This document shows positions 8,237 to 18,733 of a stretch of 64,000 nt of DNA, piece by piece; the stretch's first letter is position 1, and each line of letters opens with the position of its first letter. Position numbers and translations under genes: made by a program. Below the pieces are notes generated by a model. That model was not told the DNA's origin, made no database searches, and worked only from the letters and a program-made list of their open reading frames with translations. Source of the stretch: Tessaracoccus palaemonis (GTDB taxonomy: Bacteria > Actinomycetota > Actinomycetes > Propionibacteriales > Propionibacteriaceae); assembly GCF_019316905.1 (NCBI RefSeq), contig NZ_CP079216.1, forward strand, positions 124,001-188,000. Reading direction: 5' to 3'.

Positions 8237-8979
8237 TCATCGACGTCGACAGGCAGAGGTTCGTAGGAGAACACGGTGTACTCGTCAGCCCGAGGTTCGT
8301 CTGCGGGTGCTTGGGTCTGCTCGTCGGGTGAAACCTGGGGCTCCGCCGACTCAGCAGAGACAGGCGTGCTGCCAGTGGCGGGCACGGCAGCCCGCTTTGG
8401 GTTCGGGACGCCCGGGTTGGTCAGGGAGAAGGTGACCCAGTCGGGGCAGCGCACACCACTCTTGAGTACGCAATAGGCGGTCTGGACACCCCAGGACTGA
8501 CTGGTAGCGCCGGTTGAGACAGTAACCTTCCGCTTCGGGTTGGCCGCCGTGTAAGTGTACTTTCCCGGGTTGCTCGTGACAGCGACTAATCGCAGCTCCA
8601 TCTGTTCGGTGACCCTGCAGGAGAGCGCGGAACACTCCATTCTTCCCGCCCAGGTCTTGAGGATCACGCTAGTCCCCTGAATCGTCGTGTTGGTCGATTT
8701 CGACATGTTTGCAACAGCCTTCAGGGTGGTGATGTTGTGATAGCTCCAGAGCTTGTCCCAGCCAAATCCCTTGTTCACGTCACTGTCGAAGAAACCGCGG
8801 CGCAAGGGGATGCCAATGCCCAGCTTCGCATTGTGCGTGGTCTGCATAATCGTGCCTGCCGGATAGCCCTTGGGTGGTGCCGCGGCATGTGCAGGTGCCG
8901 GTGCTACCAGAGTAATCGCGAAGATCGCCGAAGAGAGCAGAACCAGAAACGGGTGGCGGTGTCGAGCGTGTGTGGCCAT
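8182..8979 (-). CDS. Secreted protein of unknown function with acidic tail
   Basis: This 265-residue protein begins with a Sec signal peptide (RHRHPF, hydrophobic core, APAHA-AAPP cleavage near residue 32). The mature part contains four cysteines that could form two disulfides (MECSALSC and YCVLKSGVRCP). From about residue 195 it is a low-complexity Pro/Glu/Ala region. No family is recognised. ATG 8979 is preceded by GGAGG with a 5-base gap. It diverges from the gene at 9040. Its stop overlaps the start-less coding-like frame that follows, which may once have been part of it. Confidence 0.7.
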   Translation of the reverse strand: MATHARHRHPFLVLLSSAIFAITLVAPAPAHAAAPPKGYPAGTIMQTTHNAKLGIGIPLRRGFFDSDVNKGFGWDKLWSYHNITTLKAVANMSKSTNTTIQGTSVILKTWAGRMECSALSCRVTEQMELRLVAVTSNPGKYTYTAANPKRKVTVSTGATSQSWGVQTAYCVLKSGVRCPDWVTFSLTNPGVPNPKRAAVPATGSTPVSAESAEPQVSPDEQTQAPADEPRADEYTVFSYEPLPVDVDETLVQQARDEGVPLSEID

Positions 8980-9039
8980 GGTTACCTCCGCTTTGCCTCT
9001 ATGCTGATGATCAGGAGGGTACCTCAAAGGAGACGACTT

Positions 9040-9420
9040 GTGACATTTCGCGACATTTTCATCGACCACTGGAATCGGTTGTGGCTGCTGCACCACGACA
9101 ATGCCCCCTGGGTGCACCTCGAGGAGGGCTGGATCGACGAGTCCGCCGAGGTGGTTCAGATTGTCTATCGTATGGACGGCGTGCCCGGCCGCCACGGCCT
9201 GCGGAGGGAACACCCGCTCCCCGACCCGTCCGAGGATCCGATCTCCTTCTGGGAGATTCAGGCCTACCAGGATGTCTGGGACGTACTTGAGCCCCACGAC
9301 GTCGACGACACCATCGCCAGCGGCGGTATCCGCTGGTACGGCCACGTCACCGAGGATGACGACCTGGAAGCGCGCGCCAGGCCGTTCCCGCTGGCTGTTC
9401 CGCGCGGAAGCACCACCTAG
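9040..9420 (+). CDS. Small acidic cytoplasmic protein, unknown function
   Basis: This 126-residue protein is rich in Trp, His, Asp and Glu (for example FIDHWNRLWLLHHDNAPW). It has no signal peptide or membrane segment. No family is recognised. Start GTG 9040 is chosen because AAAGGAG lies 8 bases upstream. A TATGCT -10 box lies near 8999-9004. It diverges from the secreted-protein gene with about 60 bases between them, so the two may share control. Confidence 0.6.
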   Translation: MTFRDIFIDHWNRLWLLHHDNAPWVHLEEGWIDESAEVVQIVYRMDGVPGRHGLRREHPLPDPSEDPISFWEIQAYQDVWDVLEPHDVDDTIASGGIRWYGHVTEDDDLEARARPFPLAVPRGSTT

Positions 9421-9563
9421 CAGACACCTGTCGACGCCTCGAAGCGCTGTTCGCCAGAGCAGCACGCAGGGCTATCGAATCCACCACCGCTGAATGGCGT
9501 CGCCTCCTTGGGCAGATCCGCCGGTTCGGCCGAACCATCGGGGCACGGCTGACGCAGGAGTGA
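9421..9563 (+). pseudogene. Short coding-like gene tail without a start
   Basis: In frame with TGA 9561-9563, about 45 codons read as a basic amphipathic helix (RRLEALFARAARRAIES, then WRRLLGQIRRFGRT) with normal codon bias. No start codon precedes it outside the gene at 9040-9420, which is in a different frame. It may be the end of a deleted gene or a frameshifted extension of the preceding one. Confidence 0.25.
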
Positions 9564-9598
9564 GGTGGCGCCGAGCGCTGCCGGCCCCGCTGGGTCCG

Positions 9599-10624
9599 TC
9601 AGACCCAGCGAACCTCGTCGCAGGTGACGGTCGTCATGCGCGTCGTGACGGGCACCTCGTCGCCGACCTGGACCGGGGACGCGTCGCCCGGCACGAAGAT
9701 CATCGACGAGTGCATGTGCGGGGGCTCGGCGAAGTCGCGCTTCCGGCCGCCGATGCTGAACGGCGACAGGGTGCGCTCCATAGCGTCGAGCACGCCCGTC
9801 GAGATGGTGACGAGGCGCTGCTTGACGGTGCGCTGGTGCACGGGGGCGGCCATCGCGACGCCGTGGGCGGTGCCGCCGGAGACGATGACGATGAAGCCGG
9901 CTCGGGGGGCCGCGACCTGGTGGTAGCCCAGCCGCGTCCCCTTCCCGACGGGGTGCACGTCGAGGACGGTTGCGGTGGTGCGGTACGCGTCCTTCGCGCC
10001 CAGCCAGAGCCGGGTGCCGACGCGCATGTGGGCCGCGACGTCCAGCTCTCCGGCCAGGGTGCGGTAGTCCGCGACGCTCAGGTGCGACACCCAGACGGGT
10101 GCCTTCGCGACGGCGATGCCCTCGCGGGTGAGGCGGCGCGCCTCATCGAGGGAGCCGGAGGCCGGCAGGTGCACGGCCCAGCCCTCGAGCGTGAGGCCGG
10201 CGAGGTCGGCGGCGGTGAGCGAGGCGGGGCTGAGCCCGTGGCGCCGCATCGAGGTGATGATCTCGACGATCACGCGGGCACCGGGGTGCGACGCGGCCAG
10301 CGCGCGCACGTCCTCGACGCGCGAGACGGTCGTGACGACGCGCGGGTCGTCGAGCAGGGCGGTCGCGACGGCGTCGAACGGGCGCCAGGGGTTGAGGACG
10401 ACGACGTCGCCCTCGAATCCGCCGGCACGCACGGCCGCGACCTCCTGTGCGATGCCGACGGCGATGACCTCGACGCCCAGCTCGGATGCCTGCGCCGCCA
10501 GGGTCTCCAGGCCGAAGCCGTAGCCGTTGCCCTTGGCCACCGGCACGAGGCCGGGGGCCTCGGCGAGCAGCGCGCGCTGGTGCGCGGCCCAGCGGGCGCG
10601 GTCGATCGTCAGGACCAGCGACAC
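9599..10624 (-). CDS. Alanine racemase family protein (PLP, fold type III)
   Basis: This 341-residue protein has the fold-III PLP lysine motif near the N-terminus, VAKGNGYGFG (usual VVKANAYGHG), so the cofactor lysine is K30. A TIM-barrel part follows, then a C-terminal beta domain from about residue 215. The second catalytic tyrosine may be that of LGYHQ. The usual GYADG loop is replaced by GGTAHG and the protein is about 30 residues short, so the substrate may not be alanine. Start GTG 10624 lies 4 bases after the stop of the FemX gene, so the pair is one operon. A role in supplying a D-amino acid for the wall is an inference. Confidence 0.7.
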   Translation of the reverse strand: MSLVLTIDRARWAAHQRALLAEAPGLVPVAKGNGYGFGLETLAAQASELGVEVIAVGIAQEVAAVRAGGFEGDVVVLNPWRPFDAVATALLDDPRVVTTVSRVEDVRALAASHPGARVIVEIITSMRRHGLSPASLTAADLAGLTLEGWAVHLPASGSLDEARRLTREGIAVAKAPVWVSHLSVADYRTLAGELDVAAHMRVGTRLWLGAKDAYRTTATVLDVHPVGKGTRLGYHQVAAPRAGFIVIVSGGTAHGVAMAAPVHQRTVKQRLVTISTGVLDAMERTLSPFSIGGRKRDFAEPPHMHSSMIFVPGDASPVQVGDEVPVTTRMTTVTCDEVRWV

Positions 10625-10628
10625 GTCG

Positions 10629-11756
10629 TCACCGCCGCTTCAGGTAGAGGTCGAAGGCCTTGTAGAGGACCTTGTTGATCGCAAGGTCCCACTCGCCGAT
10701 GTAGGCGACGGCCTCGCCGCCCGTGCCCACCTTGAACTGGATGAGCCCGATCTCCGGGTCGTCGGCGCCGACGCCCTCGGTGATGCCGCGCAGGTCGTAG
10801 ACGGCGCAGCCGGCCTCGTTCGCGTCGCGGATCATCTGCCACTGGATGGCGTTCGAGCCGCGCACCTCGCGCTTGGCGGTGGTGGAGGCGCCGTAGGAGT
10901 ACCAGGCGTGCTCGCCGACGCGGACCATCGTCGTCGCGGCGACGAGGTCGCCCTCGTGCTCGGACAGGTAGACGCGCATGCGGTCGGGATCCTCGGCGTT
11001 CAGCGCGTCCCACATCTTCTCGAAGTAGGCCAGCGAGCGGCCGGTGAACCCGTCGCGGGCCGCCGTCTCCAGGTAGATCTCGTGGAAGCGGGCGAGGTCG
11101 GCGCGCGTGCCCCGCGTCACGGTGACGCCCAGCTTCGCTGCCTTCTTGATGTTGCGCCGCCACAGCTGGTTCATGCTGGAGAGCAGCTCGGCCTCGGTCT
11201 TCTGCGTGCCGTCGGCGTGGCGCAGCGGGAGCTGGAAGTTGAACATCGGCTGCCCGGCCGCGAAGCCGTGCGCCGACTCGTTGGTCACCCAGCCGCCGTG
11301 CAGGAGCGTGTTGCGCAGGCGCGTGCCGACGAGCGTCGTCTGGTCGGGGGTGACCTGCGAGAGCGCGGTGACGTTCTCGTCGGCGATGGCGGTCTTGATG
11401 GTGTCGGGCAGCCAGCGACGGTGCGTCAGCCAGGGGCCGATCCGCACCGCGAAGGCCTTGGAGCGCCTGGCGTGCGTCGCGAGGGCCTTCAGGTGGTCGG
11501 CGACGTCCGTGCGCGACCAGTCGAGCACCGGGCCCTCGGGGAGGTAGGCGAGGTAGCGCTTCAGCTTCGGCAGCTGCCGGTAGAGGACCAGCCCGACCCC
11601 GGTCAGCGTCGCCCCGTCGAAGAACCCGATGGACTCGCCGCGCCACTCGGACTTCACGTCCGCCCACGCGGGGGTCTGCAGGAACGACGCGGAGCCGCGC
11701 TCGTTGATGAAGGCCAGGTGCTGCTCGGCCGTGATGGTGCGTACCTCGATGCTCAC
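10629..11756 (-). CDS. FemABX-type peptidoglycan bridge aminoacyltransferase
   Basis: This 375-residue protein has the tandem GNAT fold of the FemABX family. Visible family features are the N-terminal FLQTPAWADVKSEW block, the RRNIKKAAKLGVTV block before the central coiled region, and the C-terminal YSYGASTTAKREVRGSNAIQWQMIRDANEAG-type stretch followed by a YDLRG motif. FemX proteins transfer an amino acid from tRNA to the peptide stem of lipid II. In LL-diaminopimelate actinobacteria the bridge is commonly one glycine, so glycine transfer is a reasonable guess. Start GTG 11756 is leaderless, 6 bases after TAGGTT. It is co-transcribed with the racemase-like gene. Confidence 0.85.
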   Translation of the reverse strand: MSIEVRTITAEQHLAFINERGSASFLQTPAWADVKSEWRGESIGFFDGATLTGVGLVLYRQLPKLKRYLAYLPEGPVLDWSRTDVADHLKALATHARRSKAFAVRIGPWLTHRRWLPDTIKTAIADENVTALSQVTPDQTTLVGTRLRNTLLHGGWVTNESAHGFAAGQPMFNFQLPLRHADGTQKTEAELLSSMNQLWRRNIKKAAKLGVTVTRGTRADLARFHEIYLETAARDGFTGRSLAYFEKMWDALNAEDPDRMRVYLSEHEGDLVAATTMVRVGEHAWYSYGASTTAKREVRGSNAIQWQMIRDANEAGCAVYDLRGITEGVGADDPEIGLIQFKVGTGGEAVAYIGEWDLAINKVLYKAFDLYLKRR

Positions 11757-11762
11757 CCCACA

Positions 11763-11768
11763 AACCTA
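11763..11768 (-). promoter_or_regulatory. -10 box of the FemX operon
   Basis: TAGGTT on the minus strand, 6 bases before GTG 11756; leaderless arrangement. Confidence 0.55.
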
Positions 11769-11901
11769 CCTGCCCGGTCCTTTCGCTCCGGCCGCAGACC
11801 CCACCGGTCCGTGTACAACTGCGGCTGGAGCCGGTCAGCGTCGCGGGGTGACCCGGCGGGGGTCCGGGGTGGCCCGGGCCGGTGATGGAAGAATGGCGGC
11901 C

Positions 11902-13182
11902 ATGCACAACGACGACGCGGCCCCCGCGCCCTGGCTGACCAGCGCCGCCCGGCACCCCGTCTTCCGGGTGCTGGCCGTCATCGGGCTCGCCGTCACGATC
12001 TTCCTGCTCTGCTATGGCGTGCCCGGCACCGACTACTTCTGGCCCGAGTACCGCGGGGCGCGGATCTACCAGGCACACATCGACCTCGAGGTCTACCGCC
12101 TGGGCGCCGAGCAGCTGCTGAGCGGGGCGGACCTGTACGGGCGGCTGCCCGACACCTGGATGGGGGTGAACCTGCCGTTCACCTACCCGCCCATCGCCGC
12201 CGCACTGTTCGTGCCCCTCGCGCTGCTGCCGCTGCCCGTCGCGTCGCTGCTGCACACGATCTTCACGCTGCTGGCCGCCGTTCTGGTGGTCGTCGTCGTG
12301 CTGCGCGAGCTGACGCGGACGTCCTGGGCCGACGCGATGTGGCTCGGCTTCGCACTCAGCTCCATGCTGCTGTGGGTCGGCCCGGTGCGCGAGACGGTCG
12401 GCTTCGGACAGGTCAACACGATCCTGATGGCGCTGGTCGTCGTCGACATCATCGTCGGGCGCGGGAAGAAATGGCAGGGCTGCCTCATCGGCCTGGCGAT
12501 GGCGATCAAGCTGACGCCGGCCGTGTTCCTCGCCTACTTCCTCATGCGGAGGGACTGGCGCGCGCTGATCACCGGCGTGGTGTCCGCGATCGCCTACACC
12601 GCCATCGGCTTCCTCATCAACTGGCGCGACTCCGTCACTTACTGGACCGAGACGCTGCGCGCCGCCGACCGCATCGGCAACCTCGCCTTCGTCTCCAACC
12701 AGTCCCTCAACGGGCTGGTGCGGCGCCTCGTGCTCGACGACCGCGCGGCAAGCATCATCTGGTTCCTGCTCTGCGCCGTCATCGGGCTGAGCCTGCTGTG
12801 GCTGATGACGCGGCTGTTCCGCCAGGGCGCCGACGCGGCCGCCATGTGCGTGATGGGCGTGTACGCGCTGCTCGCGTCGCCCGTGTCGTGGTCGCACCAC
12901 TGGGTGTGGTGCATCCCGATGCTGATGGTGCTCGTCTGGCTGGCCTTCCACGGGACGGAGACGACGCGGTGGTTCGCGGCTGCGGCCGCAGTGCTCGGCT
13001 GCTGGGTGTTCTTCTCGCGCGTGATCTGGGAGCAGCCGATCACGCAGGAGGACGTCGCCCCATGGAACGTGGCGCAGCAGTTCTTCGGCAACGCCCAGAC
13101 CCTGTGGGGGCTGCTGTTCCTCTCGGTGCTGGCCATCGAGGTGTGGTCGCGGCGGAGCGCCCCGGTAGGCTCTGACGCATGA
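11902..13182 (+). CDS. GT87 family mannosyltransferase-like membrane protein
   Basis: This 426-residue integral membrane protein has about ten membrane helices. Near the N-terminus it has DLEVYRLGAEQLLSGADLYG, the acidic loop pattern of GT87 polyprenyl-phosphate-mannose-dependent alpha-mannosyltransferases such as PimE and Rv2181. LPFTYPPIAA and GQVNTILMAL motifs also fit that family, with the conserved QxN in GQVN. It probably adds mannose to phosphatidylinositol mannosides or lipomannan outside the membrane. ATG 11902 lies 7 bases after AAGAAT; ATG 11893 is the alternative. Its stop overlaps the FKBP start by ATGA. Confidence 0.8.
   Translation: MHNDDAAPAPWLTSAARHPVFRVLAVIGLAVTIFLLCYGVPGTDYFWPEYRGARIYQAHIDLEVYRLGAEQLLSGADLYGRLPDTWMGVNLPFTYPPIAAALFVPLALLPLPVASLLHTIFTLLAAVLVVVVVLRELTRTSWADAMWLGFALSSMLLWVGPVRETVGFGQVNTILMALVVVDIIVGRGKKWQGCLIGLAMAIKLTPAVFLAYFLMRRDWRALITGVVSAIAYTAIGFLINWRDSVTYWTETLRAADRIGNLAFVSNQSLNGLVRRLVLDDRAASIIWFLLCAVIGLSLLWLMTRLFRQGADAAAMCVMGVYALLASPVSWSHHWVWCIPMLMVLVWLAFHGTETTRWFAAAAAVLGCWVFFSRVIWEQPITQEDVAPWNVAQQFFGNAQTLWGLLFLSVLAIEVWSRRSAPVGSDA
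13166..13171 (+). promoter_or_regulatory. Internal -10 box before the FKBP gene
   Basis: TAGGCT inside the end of the GT87 gene, 7 bases before ATG 13179. It should give the FKBP gene its own leaderless transcript in addition to read-through. Confidence 0.55.
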
Positions 13183-13559
13183 CCAACATGAACGAGAAGC
13201 CCGAGATCGACTTCCCCGGCGGCGAAGCCCCGGCCGATCTCGTCATCACCGACATCGTCGAGGGCGACGGCGCCGAGGCCAAGGCCGGCGACGTCGCGCA
13301 CGTGCACTACGTCGGCGTCGCCTTCAGCACCGGCGAGGAGTTCGACTCCTCCTGGAACCGCGGCGCGCCACTGTCGTTCCCGCTGGGTCACGGCCACGTC
13401 ATCAGCGGCTGGGACCAGGGCATCCAGGGCATGAAGATCGGCGGACGTCGCCAGCTCGTCATCCCCAGCCACCTCGCCTACGGCGAGCGTGGCGCCGGCG
13501 GCGTCATCGCCCCCGGGGAGACGCTGATCTTCGTCTGCGACCTCGTCGGCCTCAACTGA
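13179..13559 (+). CDS. FKBP-type peptidyl-prolyl cis-trans isomerase
   Basis: This 126-residue single-domain FKBP shows AHVHYVGVAFSTGEEFDSSW, PLSFPLGHGHVISGWDQGIQGM, GGRRQLVIPSHLAYGERG and the final LIFVCDLVGL strand. The pocket residues (Y in VHYVG, D in FDSSW, W in GWDQG, Y in AYGERG) are all present, so it should be an active isomerase. It has no signal peptide, so it acts in the cytoplasm as a folding helper. It overlaps the upstream gene by 4 bases and is followed by a hairpin terminator. Confidence 0.95.
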   Translation: MTNMNEKPEIDFPGGEAPADLVITDIVEGDGAEAKAGDVAHVHYVGVAFSTGEEFDSSWNRGAPLSFPLGHGHVISGWDQGIQGMKIGGRRQLVIPSHLAYGERGAGGVIAPGETLIFVCDLVGLN

Positions 13560-13572
13560 GCCACCCGACACT

Positions 13573-13610
13573 AGAGGGGCCGCACCACCGGTTGGTGGCG
13601 CGGCCCCTCT
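13573..13610. terminator. Bidirectional hairpin terminator
   Basis: AGAGGGGCCGC (13573-13583) pairs with GCGGCCCCTCT (13600-13610), with further pairing of ACCACC and GGTGG inside. It lies between two convergent genes. Confidence 0.75.
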
Positions 13611-13627
13611 GCCGTTGAGCGGCGGGA

Positions 13628-14269
13628 TCAGCCCTTCAGCTCGATCTTGACCGCCTCGTCGAGGATCTCGTCGACCTTGATCTCCGACAGCTTCGGGCCC
13701 TCGGGCAGGTTGGCCAGGTGCTCGTTGTAGGCGGTGATGATCAGCTCGATCGCCTTCTCGTCTGACAGTTCGCCCGTGTCGACGACCAGGTCGAAGTTGG
13801 CCTCGTCGGCCCAGTCGGCGGAGTAGACGCGCTTGGTGAACCTGCGTCGCGTCTTGTCGTCCTTCTCGATCTTGGCCAGGGCCTCCTCGTCGGAGATGCC
13901 GTCGCGCTTGCCGATGCGACGGGCCCGGACGCTGTCGGGGGCCTTGACGAACACGTCGAAGGAATCGGCGTAGTCGCCGAGGACGACGAAGCCGCCGCGG
14001 CCGAGGATGACGACGTCGCCCTGCTTGCCGATGGTCTTGATCGTCTTGTTCATCCACTCGATGGTCCACACGCTGTCCTGCGTGTAGAGGTCCCAGAACG
14101 ACGGGGCCTCGTCGCCGTAGATCTCGTCGAGGTGGATGAGTCCGTACTGTTCGATCACGGCGTTGATCGTCGCCTTATCGGCGAGCTTCCAGCCGAGCTC
14201 GCGGGCCAGCCCGCGGGCGATCCGGGCGCCGTGACTGCCGAGCTGCCGGGAAATCGTGATGACTGCCAT
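13628..14269 (-). CDS. Cytidylate kinase-like family protein
   Basis: This 213-residue protein has the N-terminal ITISRQLGSHGARIARGLARELGW block of the cytidylate-kinase-like P-loop family (PF13189). Here the glycine loop is SRQLGSHG rather than a canonical GxxGxGK. The family also shows VILGRGGFVVLGD and a basic lid region (RARRIGKRDGIS). Its substrate is unknown; a phosphotransfer role is assumed from the fold. ATG 14269 is preceded by AGGAGGG. The 5' leader of about 75 bases appears to begin with a tiny leaderless open frame. Confidence 0.75.
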   Translation of the reverse strand: MAVITISRQLGSHGARIARGLARELGWKLADKATINAVIEQYGLIHLDEIYGDEAPSFWDLYTQDSVWTIEWMNKTIKTIGKQGDVVILGRGGFVVLGDYADSFDVFVKAPDSVRARRIGKRDGISDEEALAKIEKDDKTRRRFTKRVYSADWADEANFDLVVDTGELSDEKAIELIITAYNEHLANLPEGPKLSEIKVDEILDEAVKIELKG

Positions 14270-14324
14270 GTTGTGGACCCTCCTGCATGGGCCATTAGCC
14301 GCGTGCCGCCCCCTGTGGGCGGGC

Positions 14325-14355
14325 CTACAGCCCGTACTGCATGTCGAAAATCCTA
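14325..14355 (-). promoter_or_regulatory. -10 box and leaderless five-codon open frame in the 5' leader
   Basis: On the minus strand TAGGAT (14355-14350) is followed by 7 bases and ATG at 14342, the same geometry as real leaderless genes. The frame reads Met-Gln-Tyr-Gly-Leu and stops at TAG 14327-14325. The cytidylate-kinase-like gene begins 56 bases further on. This may be a regulatory leader peptide. Confidence 0.45.
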
Positions 14356-14439
14356 CGCCACGGACCTATTCGTAGGGGACCCTTCGGGGAGCGGGTCCTT
14401 GTCGCGGCGGGTTCCTGGGCGGCGGCGCCTGTCGCCTAT

Positions 14440-14570
14440 CCTCAGACGCCACCCCTACTGACAGACGCCACCCTTGTTCACATATGCCACCGCCATGGCG
14501 GTGGCATGTGTCGATACCGGTAGCGTCTGCGCGGAAGGGTGGCGTCTGTCGACAAGGGTGGCGCCGACGG
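14440..14570. repeat. Palindromic intergenic repeat, ACGCCACCCTT family, copy 1
   Basis: Units of GACGCCACCC(T/C)T face inverted units AAGGGTGGCGTC around a 22-bp perfect palindrome at 14485-14506 with core CCGCCATGGCGG. A second copy of the whole arrangement lies at 34728-34850. No protein is encoded. Confidence 0.75.
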
Positions 14571-14622
14571 GCGAGGCGTCGGTGAGTCGTCCCGTTCAAT
14601 GAGCCCACCCGTTGGGCCCTGT

Positions 14623-14697
14623 CGTGCACAACGATGCGTATATGGGGGCAGCTGCAACATGGGAACAGCAGCGCCGACATAGGCATCGTTGTGCACG
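14623..14697. repeat. 75-bp inverted-repeat element
   Basis: Perfect 15-base arms CGTGCACAACGATGC (14623-14637) and its complement (14683-14697) enclose 45 bases in which pairing partly continues. It is either a large hairpin or a miniature terminal-inverted-repeat element. The 808-base gap 14270-15077 otherwise holds repeat blocks at 14440-14570 and 14747-14800 and no gene. Confidence 0.6.
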
Positions 14698-14746
14698 GAC
14701 GTCGGGCTGGGACGAGGTTCTCTCGGGCCGACGGGGGTCCCTTCGC

Positions 14747-14805
14747 TGCGCTCAGGGCACCTCGACGAGCTCGGCGAACCGGGGGCAAGGCACCTTGACA
14801 GGCTC
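14747..14805. repeat. Dispersed GGTTCCCTGAGC-family repeat, partial copy
   Basis: The blocks CTTCGCTGCGCTCAGGGCACC and CTCGACGAGCTCGGCGAACC belong to the repeat family seen at 1885-2100 and 47105-47291. Confidence 0.6.
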
Positions 14806-15077
14806 AATGACCCGCCAGACGACAGGATCAACGACCCGGGGTGGCGCCTCGACGGGCCCGACGAACCGGCCGCGACGGCCGGGGGGCGGGACGGCCGGGG
14901 GGGGGCGGGACGGACGCGACTTTCCTATGAGAAGCCTGAGAGAACTCAGGTTCCCGACGCCCGTCAGGTGGGCGTCTGAGCGTGGATGTCCTCGCGGAAC
15001 CTGTGGGACGGCGGCACCCAATTTGAGTTTAAGCTGAGGATTTCTCAGAATAGAAGGGATCTGTCCAAGGAGTATCT

Positions 15078-16058
15078 GTGATCCGCAACCGCGTCCAGCC
15101 CCGGCACGCACTCGACTACACCCCCGCCGCACCCCCGCGGCGACTCGGCCGCATCGTGGTCGGCCTGGCGGCCACCGCCGTCGGCCTGAGCGGTGTGGCC
15201 GTGGCCAGCGCGTCGACCACGACCGCCAGCGCCTCCCTCGGTGTGTCGAGCAGCACCGCCACGGCATCGGCGACCCGGAGCGCCGGCACCACCAGCCGCA
15301 GCGAGCAGCGCGAGGCCCTCACTCCGGCCGCATCCGCATCGCCGTCGGCCAGCGCGACGGCCTCGGATGCGGACGCCGAGGCCGCGACCGACGCCGCCTC
15401 TGCCGCGGACGCCGGTGCCACGGCAGAGGCGACCGAGAGCACCGAGGTCTCCAGCATCTCCGACGTCGCCGCGCTCAAGGCCGCGGAGGAGGCGGCCGCA
15501 GCCAAGGCCGCCGCCGAGAAGCTCGCCGCGGAGAAGAAGGCAGCAGCCGAGAAGAAGGCGGCGGAGGAGAAGGCCGCGGCCAAGAAGAAGGCGGCAGCCA
15601 AGAAGGCCGCGGCCGAGAAGGCCGCCGAGGAGGCGGCCTCCCGGGTCTCCCTCCCGGTCCCCTCGGGCAGCTACCGCATCAGCGCGACGTTCGGCCAGAC
15701 CGGCTCGTGGTCGAGCTACCACACCGGCCTCGACTTCGCCGCCAGCGTCGGCACCGAGATCGACGCGATCGTCGCCGGCACCGTGGTGTCGGACACCGTG
15801 GATAGCTGGGCCGGCACGCATGTCGTGATCCAGGCCGCCGACGGTAGCTACACGCTCTACTGCCACATGAGCTCGAAGAACGTGGAGGTCGGCGACACGG
15901 TCTCCGCCGGCGACAAGATCGGCGAGGTCGGGGAGACCGGCCGTGCTTTCGGGGCGCACCTGCACCTCGAGTACTACACGGCCGACCAGACCCCCGGCGA
16001 CATCTACAACGCGTCAGACCCGGGCAAGTACCTCGCGGGTCTCGGCCTCGACTACTGA
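15078..16058 (+). CDS. Secreted M23 (LytM-type) peptidoglycan endopeptidase
   Basis: This 326-residue protein has a signal/anchor segment at about residues 22-46 and a Ser/Ala-rich linker to 125. An Ala/Lys/Glu-rich helix or coiled coil runs from about 130 to 190, followed by an M23 domain at about 195-320. The zinc ligands are visible: H215 and D219 in YHTGLDFA, and H296 in AHLHLEY, with H294 the catalytic partner. It should cut peptide cross-links in peptidoglycan during growth or division. The full ligand set suggests an active enzyme rather than an activator. Start GTG 15078 has AAGGAG 5 bases upstream. It converges with the pyrophosphatase gene. Confidence 0.9.
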   Translation: MIRNRVQPRHALDYTPAAPPRRLGRIVVGLAATAVGLSGVAVASASTTTASASLGVSSSTATASATRSAGTTSRSEQREALTPAASASPSASATASDADAEAATDAASAADAGATAEATESTEVSSISDVAALKAAEEAAAAKAAAEKLAAEKKAAAEKKAAEEKAAAKKKAAAKKAAAEKAAEEAASRVSLPVPSGSYRISATFGQTGSWSSYHTGLDFAASVGTEIDAIVAGTVVSDTVDSWAGTHVVIQAADGSYTLYCHMSSKNVEVGDTVSAGDKIGEVGETGRAFGAHLHLEYYTADQTPGDIYNASDPGKYLAGLGLDY

Positions 16059-16072
16059 CCCTCCCGCGCTCT

Positions 16073-18613
<2,541 letters not shown>

Positions 18614-18721
18614 TGCGTTCTCCAGAGTGTGACTGGCGGCGGTGCCGATCACCCTTAACACTACGACCTGTAGTACCGCCTGGGGAGGGGTTTGCGCCTT
18701 CCGTGTGCAGAAGGTTCGCCC

Positions 18722-18727
18722 TACTGT
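18722..18727 (+). promoter_or_regulatory. -10 box of the beta-propeller gene
   Basis: TACTGT, 6 bases before the leaderless ATG 18734. Confidence 0.55.
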
Positions 18728-18733
18728 TTCCCC

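Noticed and set aside
14933-15077. Riboswitch before the M23 gene (CCTGAGAGAACTCAGG and GCTGAGGATTTCTCAG hairpins)
   Set aside because: M23 genes are sometimes under c-di-AMP riboswitches, but the conserved core of that class is not visible here.
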